A stretch of 64,000 bases of DNA from Hyphomonas sp. GTDB lineage: Bacteria > Pseudomonadota > Alphaproteobacteria > Caulobacterales > Hyphomonadaceae. Positions within the stretch are counted from its first letter, which is position 1, and each line of letters starts with the position of its first letter. The DNA lies in the NCBI RefSeq assembly GCF_022844445.1, contig NZ_JALHLS010000002.1, positions 248,001 through 312,000 of the forward strand, given 5' to 3'. The notes beneath the pieces were generated by a model. It was not told the origin of the DNA and did no database searches. It saw nothing but the letters and a program-made list of their open reading frames with translations. This document shows positions 43,378 to 51,760 of this stretch, one piece after another. Made by a program: the position numbers and the translations under genes.

Positions 43378-45177
43378 CTATTTCAGCGCCAAACCCGCCA
43401 GTTCGCCGTCCTCGCGCCACTTCTTGAGGATGCGGAAATAGGCGTTCGGGCCGTCGCCGTAGGAATTGTTCTGCGCCGCGCGGTCGCTCGGCTTGCCTTC
43501 GTTGTTATAGTATCCCGGGGTGCATTCTTCCAGGAACTGTTGGCGCATGACGGCCTTCGCGATGATCTGCTGCACCCATTCCTCCTCGGCCTCCGCCGAG
43601 GGCTCGAAGGTTGCCGCTTGCCGTGCCTTCACTTCGGCCAGCGTATAGCCAATCTGCTCGGCTTGCTCGTCCAGCAGGTGCGGATAGTTCGCCGTGAAGC
43701 CCGCCTGTCCCGGGCCCATCAGGAACATATTAGGAAATCCGTGTACGGACAGGCCATGCAGGCTGCGCATCCCGTCGGCCCAGTAGTCCTTCATGGTCAC
43801 GCCGCCGCGCCCCACCGGATCATACCCCGCGCGCCGTGTATAGTCCGTGCCCACTTCGAAGCCCGTAGCATAGACGAGGCAGTCGATCTTGTAGGCCTTT
43901 CCGCCCACCACGATCGAATTCTCGGTGATCCGGTCGACGCCCTGTCCGTTCGTGTCTACCAGCGTCACGTTCGGCCGGTTAAAGGCGTCGAGATACTGGT
44001 CATGGAAGCACGGCCGCTTGCAGAACTGGCGATACCAGGGCTTGAGCGCAGCCGCTACCGCCGGATCCTTGATGATCTCATCCACGCGGGAACGTACCTG
44101 TTCCATCTTCTTGAAGTCGGCGATCTCCGCCAGCTCCGCCAGCCGCTCCGGCGTCAGGCCCTGCTGATCGCCCTTCGAGGCAATGAAAAGGATGTTGCGG
44201 ATGATGTCCGTCCACCCATCATTCACGAGGTCTTCCGGTTCATAGCCGCCCGAGACCAGCGTGTTGAAATTCTCCATCCGCCGGCGCTGCCAGCCAGGCT
44301 CCAGGCTCTTCGCCCAGTCAGGATCGGTCTGCCGGTCATTGCGCACGTCGATAGAGGAGGGCGTGCGCTGAAACACGTAGAGATGTTTCGCGCCGGCCGC
44401 GAGGTGCGGCACGCATTGCACGGCGGTCGCGCCCGTGCCGATGATGCCCACCACCTTGTCCTTCAGCCTGGTCAGCCCGCCTTCAGGCCCGCCGCCCGTA
44501 TAGCCATAGTCCCACCGGCTGGTGTGGAAGCTGTGCCCCGCGAATGTTTCCACGCCCGGGATGCCGGGCAGCTTCGGCCGGTTCAGCGGCCCGTTGCTCA
44601 TCACCACGAACTGGGCGGTAAACTTGTCGCCCCTGTCCGTCTCGATGGTCCAGGCCTTTTTTTTCTCGTTCCACTTCATGCCTGTTACACCAGTGCTCAG
44701 CAGCGCCTTGTCGAACAGGTTGAAGTGTTCGGCGATGCGCTTGGAGTGCGCGAGGATCTCCGGCGCCTTGGTATACTTCTCCTTCGGCATGAAGCCGGTC
44801 TCTTCCAGCAGCGGAAGATAGATATAGCTCTCGATATCGCACGCCGCGCCCGGATACCGGTTCCAGTACCAAGTGCCGCCGAATGCGCCGCCGGTCTCGA
44901 TCATTCGGATGTCGTTGAAGCCCGACTTGCGCAGCCTTGCGGCCGCAAGCATCCCCCCAAAACCGCCACCAATCACTGCCACTTCGACATGATCCTTCAC
45001 CGGCGCGCGTTCCACACGTTCCGTGTACGGGTCTTCGAGGTAATGGGCGAACTGCCCGGCCACGTTAACATACTGTTCGTTGCCGTCCTTGCGCACGCGC
45101 TTGTCGCGCTCTGCAAGGTAACGCGCCTTCAGCGCAGCTGGGTCAAATCCGAGATCAAGCGCGCCGGTATCGGCCAT
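43378..45177 (-). CDS. Baeyer-Villiger monooxygenase (cyclohexanone/phenylacetone type)
   Basis: A 599-residue type I BVMO. The start at 45177 follows GGAGA; an upstream in-frame start at 45204 is less likely. Two Rossmann motifs are clear: IGGGFGGMLAAARL (FAD) and GIIGTGATAVQCVPHL (NADPH). The ATG-motif region is GTWYWNRYPGAACDIES. The BVMO fingerprint is FAGHSFHTSRWDYG. It should insert O2-derived oxygen next to a carbonyl, using NADPH. It is a longer subclass than the monooxygenase at 24.2 kb, so the two are not recent duplicates. The natural substrate is unknown. Confidence 0.93.
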   Translation of the reverse strand: MADTGALDLGFDPAALKARYLAERDKRVRKDGNEQYVNVAGQFAHYLEDPYTERVERAPVKDHVEVAVIGGGFGGMLAAARLRKSGFNDIRMIETGGAFGGTWYWNRYPGAACDIESYIYLPLLEETGFMPKEKYTKAPEILAHSKRIAEHFNLFDKALLSTGVTGMKWNEKKKAWTIETDRGDKFTAQFVVMSNGPLNRPKLPGIPGVETFAGHSFHTSRWDYGYTGGGPEGGLTRLKDKVVGIIGTGATAVQCVPHLAAGAKHLYVFQRTPSSIDVRNDRQTDPDWAKSLEPGWQRRRMENFNTLVSGGYEPEDLVNDGWTDIIRNILFIASKGDQQGLTPERLAELAEIADFKKMEQVRSRVDEIIKDPAVAAALKPWYRQFCKRPCFHDQYLDAFNRPNVTLVDTNGQGVDRITENSIVVGGKAYKIDCLVYATGFEVGTDYTRRAGYDPVGRGGVTMKDYWADGMRSLHGLSVHGFPNMFLMGPGQAGFTANYPHLLDEQAEQIGYTLAEVKARQAATFEPSAEAEEEWVQQIIAKAVMRQQFLEECTPGYYNNEGKPSDRAAQNNSYGDGPNAYFRILKKWREDGELAGLALK

Positions 45178-45301
45178 GAGAGGTCTCCGTGGTGAAGATG
45201 CCAAGCATTTCTACCCGCGAAAGCCCGCCCAAAACAGTCCTGCCCCGGCGTCACGCGCAGCGAGCACGAGCAAGGCCGTTCGTTGTTTGACCCGCTCTCG
45301 C

Positions 45302-46156
45302 TCAGTCCGCCTCCCGGTATGCGATCCGGTTGCCCTCAAAATCGAACGCCAGCGCCCCGCCCGCAAAGGGCGTGAGGCCGATCAGGCCATCGATCTTGCC
45401 GCGATTGAGGGCGAAGCCCGCGAGCGGATGGTTGAAGGCATACACGAAGGGTGTGTCGAGCGCTTTTCCAAACGCCGTGAACTGCCCCTCTGGTTTCAGT
45501 TCAGTGACCGAGAGAGACGAATTGAATGAAGGCACGTCAAACTTGCGCACGCTTTCGCCGCGTTTCAGCGCCTTGGAGCGGCCGCGGGTCGAAAGCACGG
45601 AAAATGCGCTCGATCCGGTATCGAGCAGAAGGCGAAGGTCGCGGTGTCCATCGTTGACACGGATGACCGGTGAGGTGCCGGAGCGTTCCATGACTTGCCA
45701 ATCGGCGAAGCCTGCCGCACGTGCCGGTGTCAGGGGGCAAAGTGTGCCGGCCTTGAGGTCCAGCACCACGCCGGAACCGAGGAGGTCAACGCCGAGCGTA
45801 CCGCGGCTCTTCGATTCCGCCGCGCCGTGCTTGAGCTTTATGTCACGCGCCGAAGCTGTCCAGCCGGGCGCGTCGATCGCAATCTCCGTTGCGAGTGTTC
45901 GGCCCTTCTCGTTTTCATCGAGAGCGGGATCATACAGGTAGGTTGCACCTGACCCCGTGTCGAGCTGGAAGGGCATCGACGTTTTCAAGGCCGAGACGGC
46001 CACCGGCACTGTAATAAAGGCCTGGTCATTTTCAAAAGTGCCATACGCAATGCGGCCCCATTCGAAGGGGGCGCAATCCTTGGTGTTGTGCGCCAGAGCT
46101 TCAGGCGCGAGAGCTGTCGCCAGCACAAGAACGCAGGCGGCAATCTGAATCTTCAT
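45302..46156 (-). CDS. Secreted two-domain aspartic protease-like protein
   Basis: A 284-residue protein with a Sec signal (cleavage near ALAHN). It carries two retropepsin-like active-site motifs: QLDTGSGATYLY (Asp66) and LLLDTGSSAFSVL (Asp179). Each is followed by a hydrophobic Gly pair typical of aspartic proteases (GTLGVDLLGSG and GLIGLTPFAGG). A single chain with two catalytic loops resembles a bilobal pepsin-like enzyme, although the spacing of 113 residues is short. It is likely periplasmic or secreted. Substrates are unknown; a non-enzymatic role cannot be excluded. Confidence 0.75.
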   Translation of the reverse strand: MKIQIAACVLVLATALAPEALAHNTKDCAPFEWGRIAYGTFENDQAFITVPVAVSALKTSMPFQLDTGSGATYLYDPALDENEKGRTLATEIAIDAPGWTASARDIKLKHGAAESKSRGTLGVDLLGSGVVLDLKAGTLCPLTPARAAGFADWQVMERSGTSPVIRVNDGHRDLRLLLDTGSSAFSVLSTRGRSKALKRGESVRKFDVPSFNSSLSVTELKPEGQFTAFGKALDTPFVYAFNHPLAGFALNRGKIDGLIGLTPFAGGALAFDFEGNRIAYREAD

Positions 46157-46286
46157 GTCGTACCTCCTTGGTTAGCCCAAAGATGCATCGGCGGCGGACT
46201 TTGGATGCAACGGCCGAGAATTTTTCTGCAGCGGTGCGGTGTTGCGGGTTCAAGGTCCGGTTTCCGACGGCGACCCTGACCTGGCG

Positions 46287-47228
46287 TCAGCCGCCGCTCA
46301 TCGATGTGAAGAAGCGCACCAGTTGGCTGATCAGAATGCCCGCGCCGATCCACAGCCAGATCGTGCCGCCTCCGGACCTGCCGCCCGCCCGCTCGCCATC
46401 CTTGGCGCCGAACAGGTCGGCCTTGGTCTCGGCCAGCAAGGCCTGCTTACGCTCGGCAGGCGGCATCGCTGCCATCGCCAGTTCCCGGCGCACCCTAACC
46501 AGCCAGTCATTCAGCCGCCGCACCCAGCCATTCATTACAGGCTGGCGAGTCCAGCCATAGTAACCGTCCAGCGCGTCAAACACCTCGAGCGTCAGCCAGT
46601 CGGGAAGGCGCATCAACTGGGGGTCTCGGTTGAACCCCGTCCGTTCACAGAGGAAATCTCGGACTTTCCACTGCATGCTCTGGTACTCCTCGATGCCTGC
46701 CACATCGGGGTCATCCAGGACGCGCAGGACATCTTTCGGCGCGGCGCCATATTCGCCCAGCGTCAGCAGGCCCACCAGCCGGTCGAACACAGTGTTCAGC
46801 CGCCGGTCATAGTCGACCTCCGCCGGGGTCGGGGGAGAGTCGTCTTCATCATCCGGAACATCTTCGACATCATACGCTGGTGTCTCCTCCGGGATAGCCA
46901 GTTCAGCCGCCGTTTCAACGGGCGGGTCCGGGGCAGGGGCTTCCGCGTGCATCAGAGGCGGCCGCCCGGTTTCCGCGGACGACTGCCCATACGCATCCGG
47001 CGGGCTGTGATCCTGCTCGTCTTCGTCCTGGAACTCGTACTCGGCATCTTCATCCCGCCAGCGCACTTCATTGCGCGCCCGCTCGAACGCTGCCCGCAGC
47101 GCCATGAACCCGGCCCGGTCATCCTCGGGCCGGGTTATCTTCAGCTTCGCCGCATAGGCGCGGCGCACATCCACATCCGTCGCCGTCGCACGGTCCAGTT
47201 CCAGAAGGTCGAAAGGATCAGAAGACAT
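46287..47228 (-). CDS. J-domain-like, tail-anchored co-chaperone of the HscC group
   Basis: A 313-residue protein with a J-like N-terminus (DPFDLLELDRATATDVDVRR, AYAAKLKITRPEDDRAGF), where the usual HPD tripeptide position reads RPE. A long acidic, proline-rich middle (about 60-150) follows. The C-terminal TM segment (TIWLWIGAGILISQLVRFF, about 285-305) comes at the very end. This plan matches the DjlB/DjlC-like proteins that partner HscC Hsp70s. Its start overlaps the end of the hscC-like gene by 11 nt. It probably recruits that Hsp70 to the inner membrane. Confidence 0.75.
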   Translation of the reverse strand: MSSDPFDLLELDRATATDVDVRRAYAAKLKITRPEDDRAGFMALRAAFERARNEVRWRDEDAEYEFQDEDEQDHSPPDAYGQSSAETGRPPLMHAEAPAPDPPVETAAELAIPEETPAYDVEDVPDDEDDSPPTPAEVDYDRRLNTVFDRLVGLLTLGEYGAAPKDVLRVLDDPDVAGIEEYQSMQWKVRDFLCERTGFNRDPQLMRLPDWLTLEVFDALDGYYGWTRQPVMNGWVRRLNDWLVRVRRELAMAAMPPAERKQALLAETKADLFGAKDGERAGGRSGGGTIWLWIGAGILISQLVRFFTSMSGG

Positions 47229-48933
47229 CGTCGCGTTCGAAATTGCCTATGATCTGATCGATGTTGCGGCGCGCCTCGTTGATCTCGCGCACGTCCTGGC
47301 GGGACAGTACGCCCTCGAACTCTGCGATCAGTCGGCCCACGGATTGCCGCTTGTCGCCCAGAGAATTCTCGAACGCCGCGCGCAGGCGCGCAATCAGCGC
47401 CGCATTCTCATGCTGATCGCGCGGGTGAATTTTTATCGCGCTCAGCGCCTTCAGTCGGTTCTCGATCTCGGCGCGGGGAAGGCTGCCCGGATTGCCCTCG
47501 ATGACCAGCCGTTCCATCTTCTTCGTCGCCAACGGCGTCGCCTCGACTTCGAGCACGCCGGACGTGTCATAAGTGTAGCGCAGCTCCACCGACTTGTCCT
47601 CCTTAGGCCCGCCGCGCAGCGGAATGTGCAGCGTGCCGATCAGAATGTTATCCTTCACGAACGGGCTCTCGCCCTGAAAGATCCGCAGCGCGATCTCGTG
47701 CTGGTTTGGATGCAGCGGCGAGATGATGTCTGCCTTCGACACCGGCACCACCGTATTGCGTTCGATCATTGGCGAGAATTGTCCGTGTTCATACTTTCCC
47801 TCGCCGACCTGGATCGAGGTCTCGAAGCCCAGCGTGAACGGGCATACGTCCGTCATGACCACATCGTCCAGCGCCTTGTGCCGTGCCGCGAGGCCGGCTT
47901 GCACCGCAGCGCCGAGGGCGACCACATGGTCCGGGTCGATCGAATACTCCGGAAAGCGTTTGAACAGCCGCGTCACGAGCTGGCGTACGGCATGCATCCG
48001 CGTTGCCCCGCCCACCGTGATGATCCGGTGCAGGTCGTCGGCGCGCAGGCTTGCGTCCGAAATCGCGCGCTGGATCGGCAGGCGCAGACGCTTCAGGATC
48101 GGGTCGGTGATCTCGTCGAACTTCTCGCGCGTTATGCTCACCGGCCGCGCCTCGCCCTTCAGCGCAAACTCCGCCCTAGCCTCTGGCGCCTCGCTCAGTT
48201 GCACCTTCATCCGGTCCGCCAGCCCACGCAGGCGGGCCCCGTCCTCCCGGCTCACATCCTCAGGCTTGATGCCAATCTGCCGGCCGAGTTCCATTGCCAG
48301 CGCGTCGGTAAAGTCCTCGCCCCCCAGAAACGCATCTCCGGCTGAGGCGCGCACTTCCATCACCCCGGAGAACATCTCGAGGATGGAAACATCAAACGTC
48401 CCCCCACCTAGGTCTACAACCAGGAACGTCGATTCCCCCTGCCGGTCCTGCAGGCCGTAGGCCAGCGCCGCCGCAGTCGGCTCGTTGATCAGTCGGTTTA
48501 CCTTCAGGCCGGCAAACTCCGCCGCTGTGATCGTTGCCTTCCTCTGGATGTCGTTGAAATACGCCGGCACCGAGATCACCGCCTCGTCCACGCTGTGACC
48601 GAGGAACGCTTCCGCATCCGCCCGCAGGCTGCGCAGCACAAAGGAAGACAGCTCCTCCGCACGGAAGGCCTTCTTACCGAGCGTCATCTCGTGGTTGGTG
48701 CCCATGTAGCGCTTGAAACGCGCCGCCGTCTGCGCCGGATGCGTCAGCAGCCGGTCTTTCGCTGCCCGCCCCACCAGCAGCGCGCCGTCGTCTCCGTAGC
48801 CTACTGCCGAAGGTGTCAGGAACTCGCCAAGGCTATTGGCAATCAGCCGAGGCCCCTCATCGGTAAACACCGCCACCAGCGAATTGGTCGTGCCAAGGTC
48901 GATGCCGATAAGTGTTTTGGAAGAAGCAGTCAT
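47218..48933 (-). CDS. hscC: Hsp70 family molecular chaperone, HscC type
   Basis: A 571-residue Hsp70, close in length to HscC (about 555) and shorter than DnaK (about 638). The ATPase domain has GIDLGTTNSLVAVF, VISVPAYFNDIQRKATITAA, NEPTAAALAYGL, VVDLGGGTFDVSIL and TVGGATRMHAVRQL. The substrate-binding domain is present (PFTLGFETSIQVGEGKYEHG, about 370-510), but the lid is short. It is cotranscribed with and overlaps a J-like membrane protein, which is the usual HscC arrangement. Its clients are unknown. Confidence 0.9.
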   Translation of the reverse strand: MTASSKTLIGIDLGTTNSLVAVFTDEGPRLIANSLGEFLTPSAVGYGDDGALLVGRAAKDRLLTHPAQTAARFKRYMGTNHEMTLGKKAFRAEELSSFVLRSLRADAEAFLGHSVDEAVISVPAYFNDIQRKATITAAEFAGLKVNRLINEPTAAALAYGLQDRQGESTFLVVDLGGGTFDVSILEMFSGVMEVRASAGDAFLGGEDFTDALAMELGRQIGIKPEDVSREDGARLRGLADRMKVQLSEAPEARAEFALKGEARPVSITREKFDEITDPILKRLRLPIQRAISDASLRADDLHRIITVGGATRMHAVRQLVTRLFKRFPEYSIDPDHVVALGAAVQAGLAARHKALDDVVMTDVCPFTLGFETSIQVGEGKYEHGQFSPMIERNTVVPVSKADIISPLHPNQHEIALRIFQGESPFVKDNILIGTLHIPLRGGPKEDKSVELRYTYDTSGVLEVEATPLATKKMERLVIEGNPGSLPRAEIENRLKALSAIKIHPRDQHENAALIARLRAAFENSLGDKRQSVGRLIAEFEGVLSRQDVREINEARRNIDQIIGNFERDDVF

Positions 48934-49011
48934 GTGGGGAGGCGGGCTTTCTGCGTTCGGTGTCGCCTCCAGCCTTAGCTTTTCAGACGCCCGCCTCCAA
49001 GGGGCGACGGG

Positions 49012-50232
49012 TCACTCGGCCATGGCAGCCTGGCCCCAGGCCGGAAAGGGATCGGCCAGGTCGTCGCGTGCCCGAATGCGGGCAGGTGTGCTGCCATGCC
49101 GGATATCCGTCAGGCACGCGTCCAGCCGCTTGCGGATGGCCGCCTCGTCCATGCCGATGCCGATGAACACGAGTTCCTGCCGCCGGTCGCCGACAACCGG
49201 GTCCCAGATGCCGGCGATGTAGGCTTCAAAGTCGGGCGAGCCCGGCCAGCGCTCGCGCGGTGACACCGCCCACCAGCGCCCCATGCCCTGATGGCGCACC
49301 AGCGCGCCCGCCTGGCTCACCTCGCCAATCCAGTCCGGCCGCGTTGCCACCCAGAAAAATCCCTTGGCGCGCACCACGTTCGGCCAGGTCTCGTTGAAGA
49401 AGGCATGAACCTTTACCGGATCAAACGGCCGGCGCGACCGGTAGACAAAGCTTTCGATCCCGTAAGTATCCGTCTCCGGCACGTGATTGGCGAAGCCATA
49501 CAGTTCCTTGGCCCACAGCGGATGGTCCTGCGCCTTCTCGAAGTCGAACCGCCCGGTGCCCATAACCCGCGCCAGCGGCACGCGCGAGAAGCTGCTCTCC
49601 ACAATGTCCGCATCCGGATTGAGCGCCCGCACCAGCTTGCGCACGATGGTAAGGTCGCCGGCAGAGATGACATCGGTCTTGTTCAGCACGATCACGTCCG
49701 AAAACTCGATCTGGTCCACGAGTAGCTGCACAAGTGGCCGCTGGTCGCCTTCGCCAAGGCTTTCGCCGCGATCGGCCAGGAAGTCCGAGCTCGAATAATC
49801 CTTCAGCAGGTTGGCCGCGTCCACCACGGTCACCATCGTGTCGATACGCGCCAGGTCACCCAACGAGAAGCCCGCCTCGTCGCGGAAGTCGAACGTCGCG
49901 GCCACGGGCAGGGGCTCGGAAATTCCGGTCGACTCGATAACCAGGTAGTCAAACCGTCCTTCCTGCGCCAGCCGCGTCACTTCCTTCAGCAGGTCTTCGC
50001 GCAGTGTGCAGCAGATGCACCCGTTCGACATCTCCACCAGGCTCTCGTCGGTTCGCGAGAAGCCCGCTTCGCCGCGCACCAAATCCGCGTCGATGTTCAC
50101 CTCGCTCATGTCGTTGACAATCACCGCCACCCGCCGGCCTTCCCGGTTGTTCAGGATGTGGTTCAACAGCGTTGTCTTTCCAGCGCCGAGGAAGCCGGAC
50201 AGCACGGTCACGGGAAGAGTTGATAGCGTCAT
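49012..50232 (-). CDS. zigA: CobW/ZigA-family zinc metallochaperone GTPase
   Basis: A 406-residue G3E GTPase: [20 protein letters not shown] (P-loop), [13 protein letters not shown], the metal-binding [15 protein letters not shown] (CxCC), and [15 protein letters not shown] CobW C-terminal domain follows, with [20 protein letters not shown] and [15 protein letters not shown]. The start at 50232 places a perfect Zur-like palindrome 28-48 nt upstream. ZigA-type proteins hand zinc to client enzymes during zinc starvation. The divergent DUF1826 and DUF3299 genes support this. The in-frame upstream ATG at 50346 would lie beyond the operator and is not preferred. Confidence 0.9.
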   Translation of the reverse strand: MTLSTLPVTVLSGFLGAGKTTLLNHILNNREGRRVAVIVNDMSEVNIDADLVRGEAGFSRTDESLVEMSNGCICCTLREDLLKEVTRLAQEGRFDYLVIESTGISEPLPVAATFDFRDEAGFSLGDLARIDTMVTVVDAANLLKDYSSSDFLADRGESLGEGDQRPLVQLLVDQIEFSDVIVLNKTDVISAGDLTIVRKLVRALNPDADIVESSFSRVPLARVMGTGRFDFEKAQDHPLWAKELYGFANHVPETDTYGIESFVYRSRRPFDPVKVHAFFNETWPNVVRAKGFFWVATRPDWIGEVSQAGALVRHQGMGRWWAVSPRERWPGSPDFEAYIAGIWDPVVGDRRQELVFIGIGMDEAAIRKRLDACLTDIRHGSTPARIRARDDLADPFPAWGQAAMAE

Positions 50233-50259
50233 GGGGCAGGGCTCACAATTCGGGTTGCC

Positions 50260-50280
50260 AAATGTAATATTATTACATTT
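50260..50280. promoter_or_regulatory. Perfect 21-bp palindrome, candidate Zur box
   Basis: AAATGTAATATTATTACATTT has perfect 9-bp arms around ATT. It is strikingly AT-rich in this GC-rich sequence and resembles Zur operators (GTAATn-type dyads with ATTAC). It sits between the divergent CobW/ZigA and DUF1826 genes, so one bound repressor could silence both under zinc sufficiency. Confidence 0.8.
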
Positions 50281-50338
50281 AATGCCGCCCATGATCCTCC
50301 CCGTCAAGACGCGCCCGCCTGAAACGTCCGCATGCCCG

Positions 50339-50902
50339 ATGGCCACGGTCGACTCCCTGTCCGCATTGCTATCCTTTGTCGGCCAGGATTCGACTGAACT
50401 CGTTCACCTGCCGCGCCCGGCGCCGCCGGGTGCGGCAGATGCGCTTGCGCGCCTTCGCCTCGTGCCGGACGAACCCTTCTTTCGCGCGGACATTCGTGCC
50501 AATCCCGCCTGTGCGGTGGACTGTGCCGCATCTTCTTTCTGCCTTTCCGGTCTCGCCCGCGACGCCGTCCGCACCGACATGGCCATCCTGGTGGATGCAA
50601 TCCGCCACGCTGCGCCGACACTACCCCTCCGACTGCGGATGGAATGTGTGGATGACGATGCCTGCCGCCGCCTCCATCAGGACCGCACAGGCTGGCGCCT
50701 GATTGTCACCTACCGGGGCGAGGGCACATTCTGGCTGCTGCCGGAAACGAACGAGGTGGGCCAGGCCGCAGCGTGGGACGTTCTCCTCCTGCGCGGCTGG
50801 CGCGGCGAGCAGGTGCCGGGCGTCCTGCACAAATCCCCGCCAATGCCAGACGGCGCGCCGCCGCGGCTGCTCTTCGTACTGGATCTGCCTGAGGCGGGCT
50901 GA
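50339..50902 (+). CDS. DUF1826 domain protein, zinc-regulon associated
   Basis: A 187-residue protein with a Cys/His-containing pattern seen in DUF1826: [75 protein letters not shown] and RLLFVLDL. The many His, Cys and Asp residues suit metal binding; the H-x-D part recalls Fe/2OG dioxygenase-like folds, but this is not certain. The family commonly sits beside cobW-type genes under Zur control, as here. Starts at 50282, 50291 and 50339 are all in frame; 50339 leaves room for a promoter. Confidence 0.78.
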   Translation: MATVDSLSALLSFVGQDSTELVHLPRPAPPGAADALARLRLVPDEPFFRADIRANPACAVDCAASSFCLSGLARDAVRTDMAILVDAIRHAAPTLPLRLRMECVDDDACRRLHQDRTGWRLIVTYRGEGTFWLLPETNEVGQAAAWDVLLLRGWRGEQVPGVLHKSPPMPDGAPPRLLFVLDLPEAG

Positions 50903-50983
50903 CCGTTCTGCCGGTCTTGTCAGCGCGCTGCACCCGACCGACTATCGCCTCTGCGAATCCCGCCCTGCCGAAAGCCACCGTGA

Positions 50984-51673
50984 ATGCCCGCGACCCGCCT
51001 GATTCTCCTTGCCCTGCTCCTGTTTCTCGCTGCTGCCTGTGGCCGTTCGGCCCCGCCTGCCGAGCCGCCCCCTTTGCCGGGCGATGCAAAGACAGCAGAC
51101 TTCGAGCGCCACGCCGCCGAGGCCGGCTCTGCCGGGGCCCGGCGCGATGCCGGTGAATTCTGGGGCGTCGAGCCCGGGGAGGCGCTTCCGATCATCTGGT
51201 CCGACCTGATGCCCGCCGGCGCCGAGGAAGAGCTCGCCCGCCAGCAGGCCGAATTCTATGCTGAGCTCGACGCACGCTACCAGGCCGGCGGCGCGCCCGA
51301 CCCCGCCACCATCGCGGAGGGCTCGGAACTGGATTTCATGCCCCAGCTCGGCACTTTCGATGCCGTCACCGAACTCGACGGCGTGCGCGTGCGCATTCCT
51401 GGTTACGTCGTCCCTTTCGACTTCGATCCGAAGGCCCGCCACACCCAGTTCCTGTTCGTGCCCTATATGGGCGCCTGCATCCATACGCCCCCGCCACCGC
51501 CTAACCAGATCATCTTCGTGCGCGCCCCGCAGGGCATCACCGTCGCCGACATCTGGGTGCCCTACTATCTCGAAGGCACCTTCAGCTCCGGCCAGTTCCT
51601 CAACGAGGTGGGCAATGCTGCCTATAGCCTCGACCTGGCCGAACTGGAGCCCTATCCCGTGATGGAGCCATGA
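50984..51673 (+). CDS. DUF3299 family lipoprotein
   Basis: A 229-residue protein with a lipoprotein signal (LLLFLAAAC, Cys19). A DUF3299 domain is recognisable by IWSDLMPAG, VRIPGYVVPFDFD, and FLFVPYMGACIHTPPPPPNQ, followed by QGITVADIWVPYYLEG. The family recurs in zinc-responsive loci and is thought to work in the periplasm on metal homeostasis, but its biochemical role is unproven. It lies 81 nt after the DUF1826 gene in the same direction, probably one operon. Confidence 0.85.
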   Translation: MPATRLILLALLLFLAAACGRSAPPAEPPPLPGDAKTADFERHAAEAGSAGARRDAGEFWGVEPGEALPIIWSDLMPAGAEEELARQQAEFYAELDARYQAGGAPDPATIAEGSELDFMPQLGTFDAVTELDGVRVRIPGYVVPFDFDPKARHTQFLFVPYMGACIHTPPPPPNQIIFVRAPQGITVADIWVPYYLEGTFSSGQFLNEVGNAAYSLDLAELEPYPVMEP

Positions 51674-51691
51674 TCCGGGCCGTCCGGTTTG

Positions 51692-51709
51692 ATGTCATCT
51701 TCCTGTCAC
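51692..51709 (+). promoter_or_regulatory. Pho box upstream of phoX
   Basis: ATGTCAT-CTTC-CTGTCAC is a pair of 7-mers with the 4-nt spacing of PhoB boxes (consensus CTGTCAT-N4-CTGTCAT). It lies about 50 nt before the phosphatase start, implying induction under phosphate starvation. Confidence 0.7.
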
Positions 51710-51760
51710 CTCCCCATGCAAGGTGACGCGCAGCCTGCCCAGCCAAATGAGAGACGACCC

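Noticed and set aside
43303..45195. A 630-codon forward frame
   Set aside because: It is antisense to the Baeyer-Villiger monooxygenase, which has both Rossmann motifs and the BVMO fingerprint.
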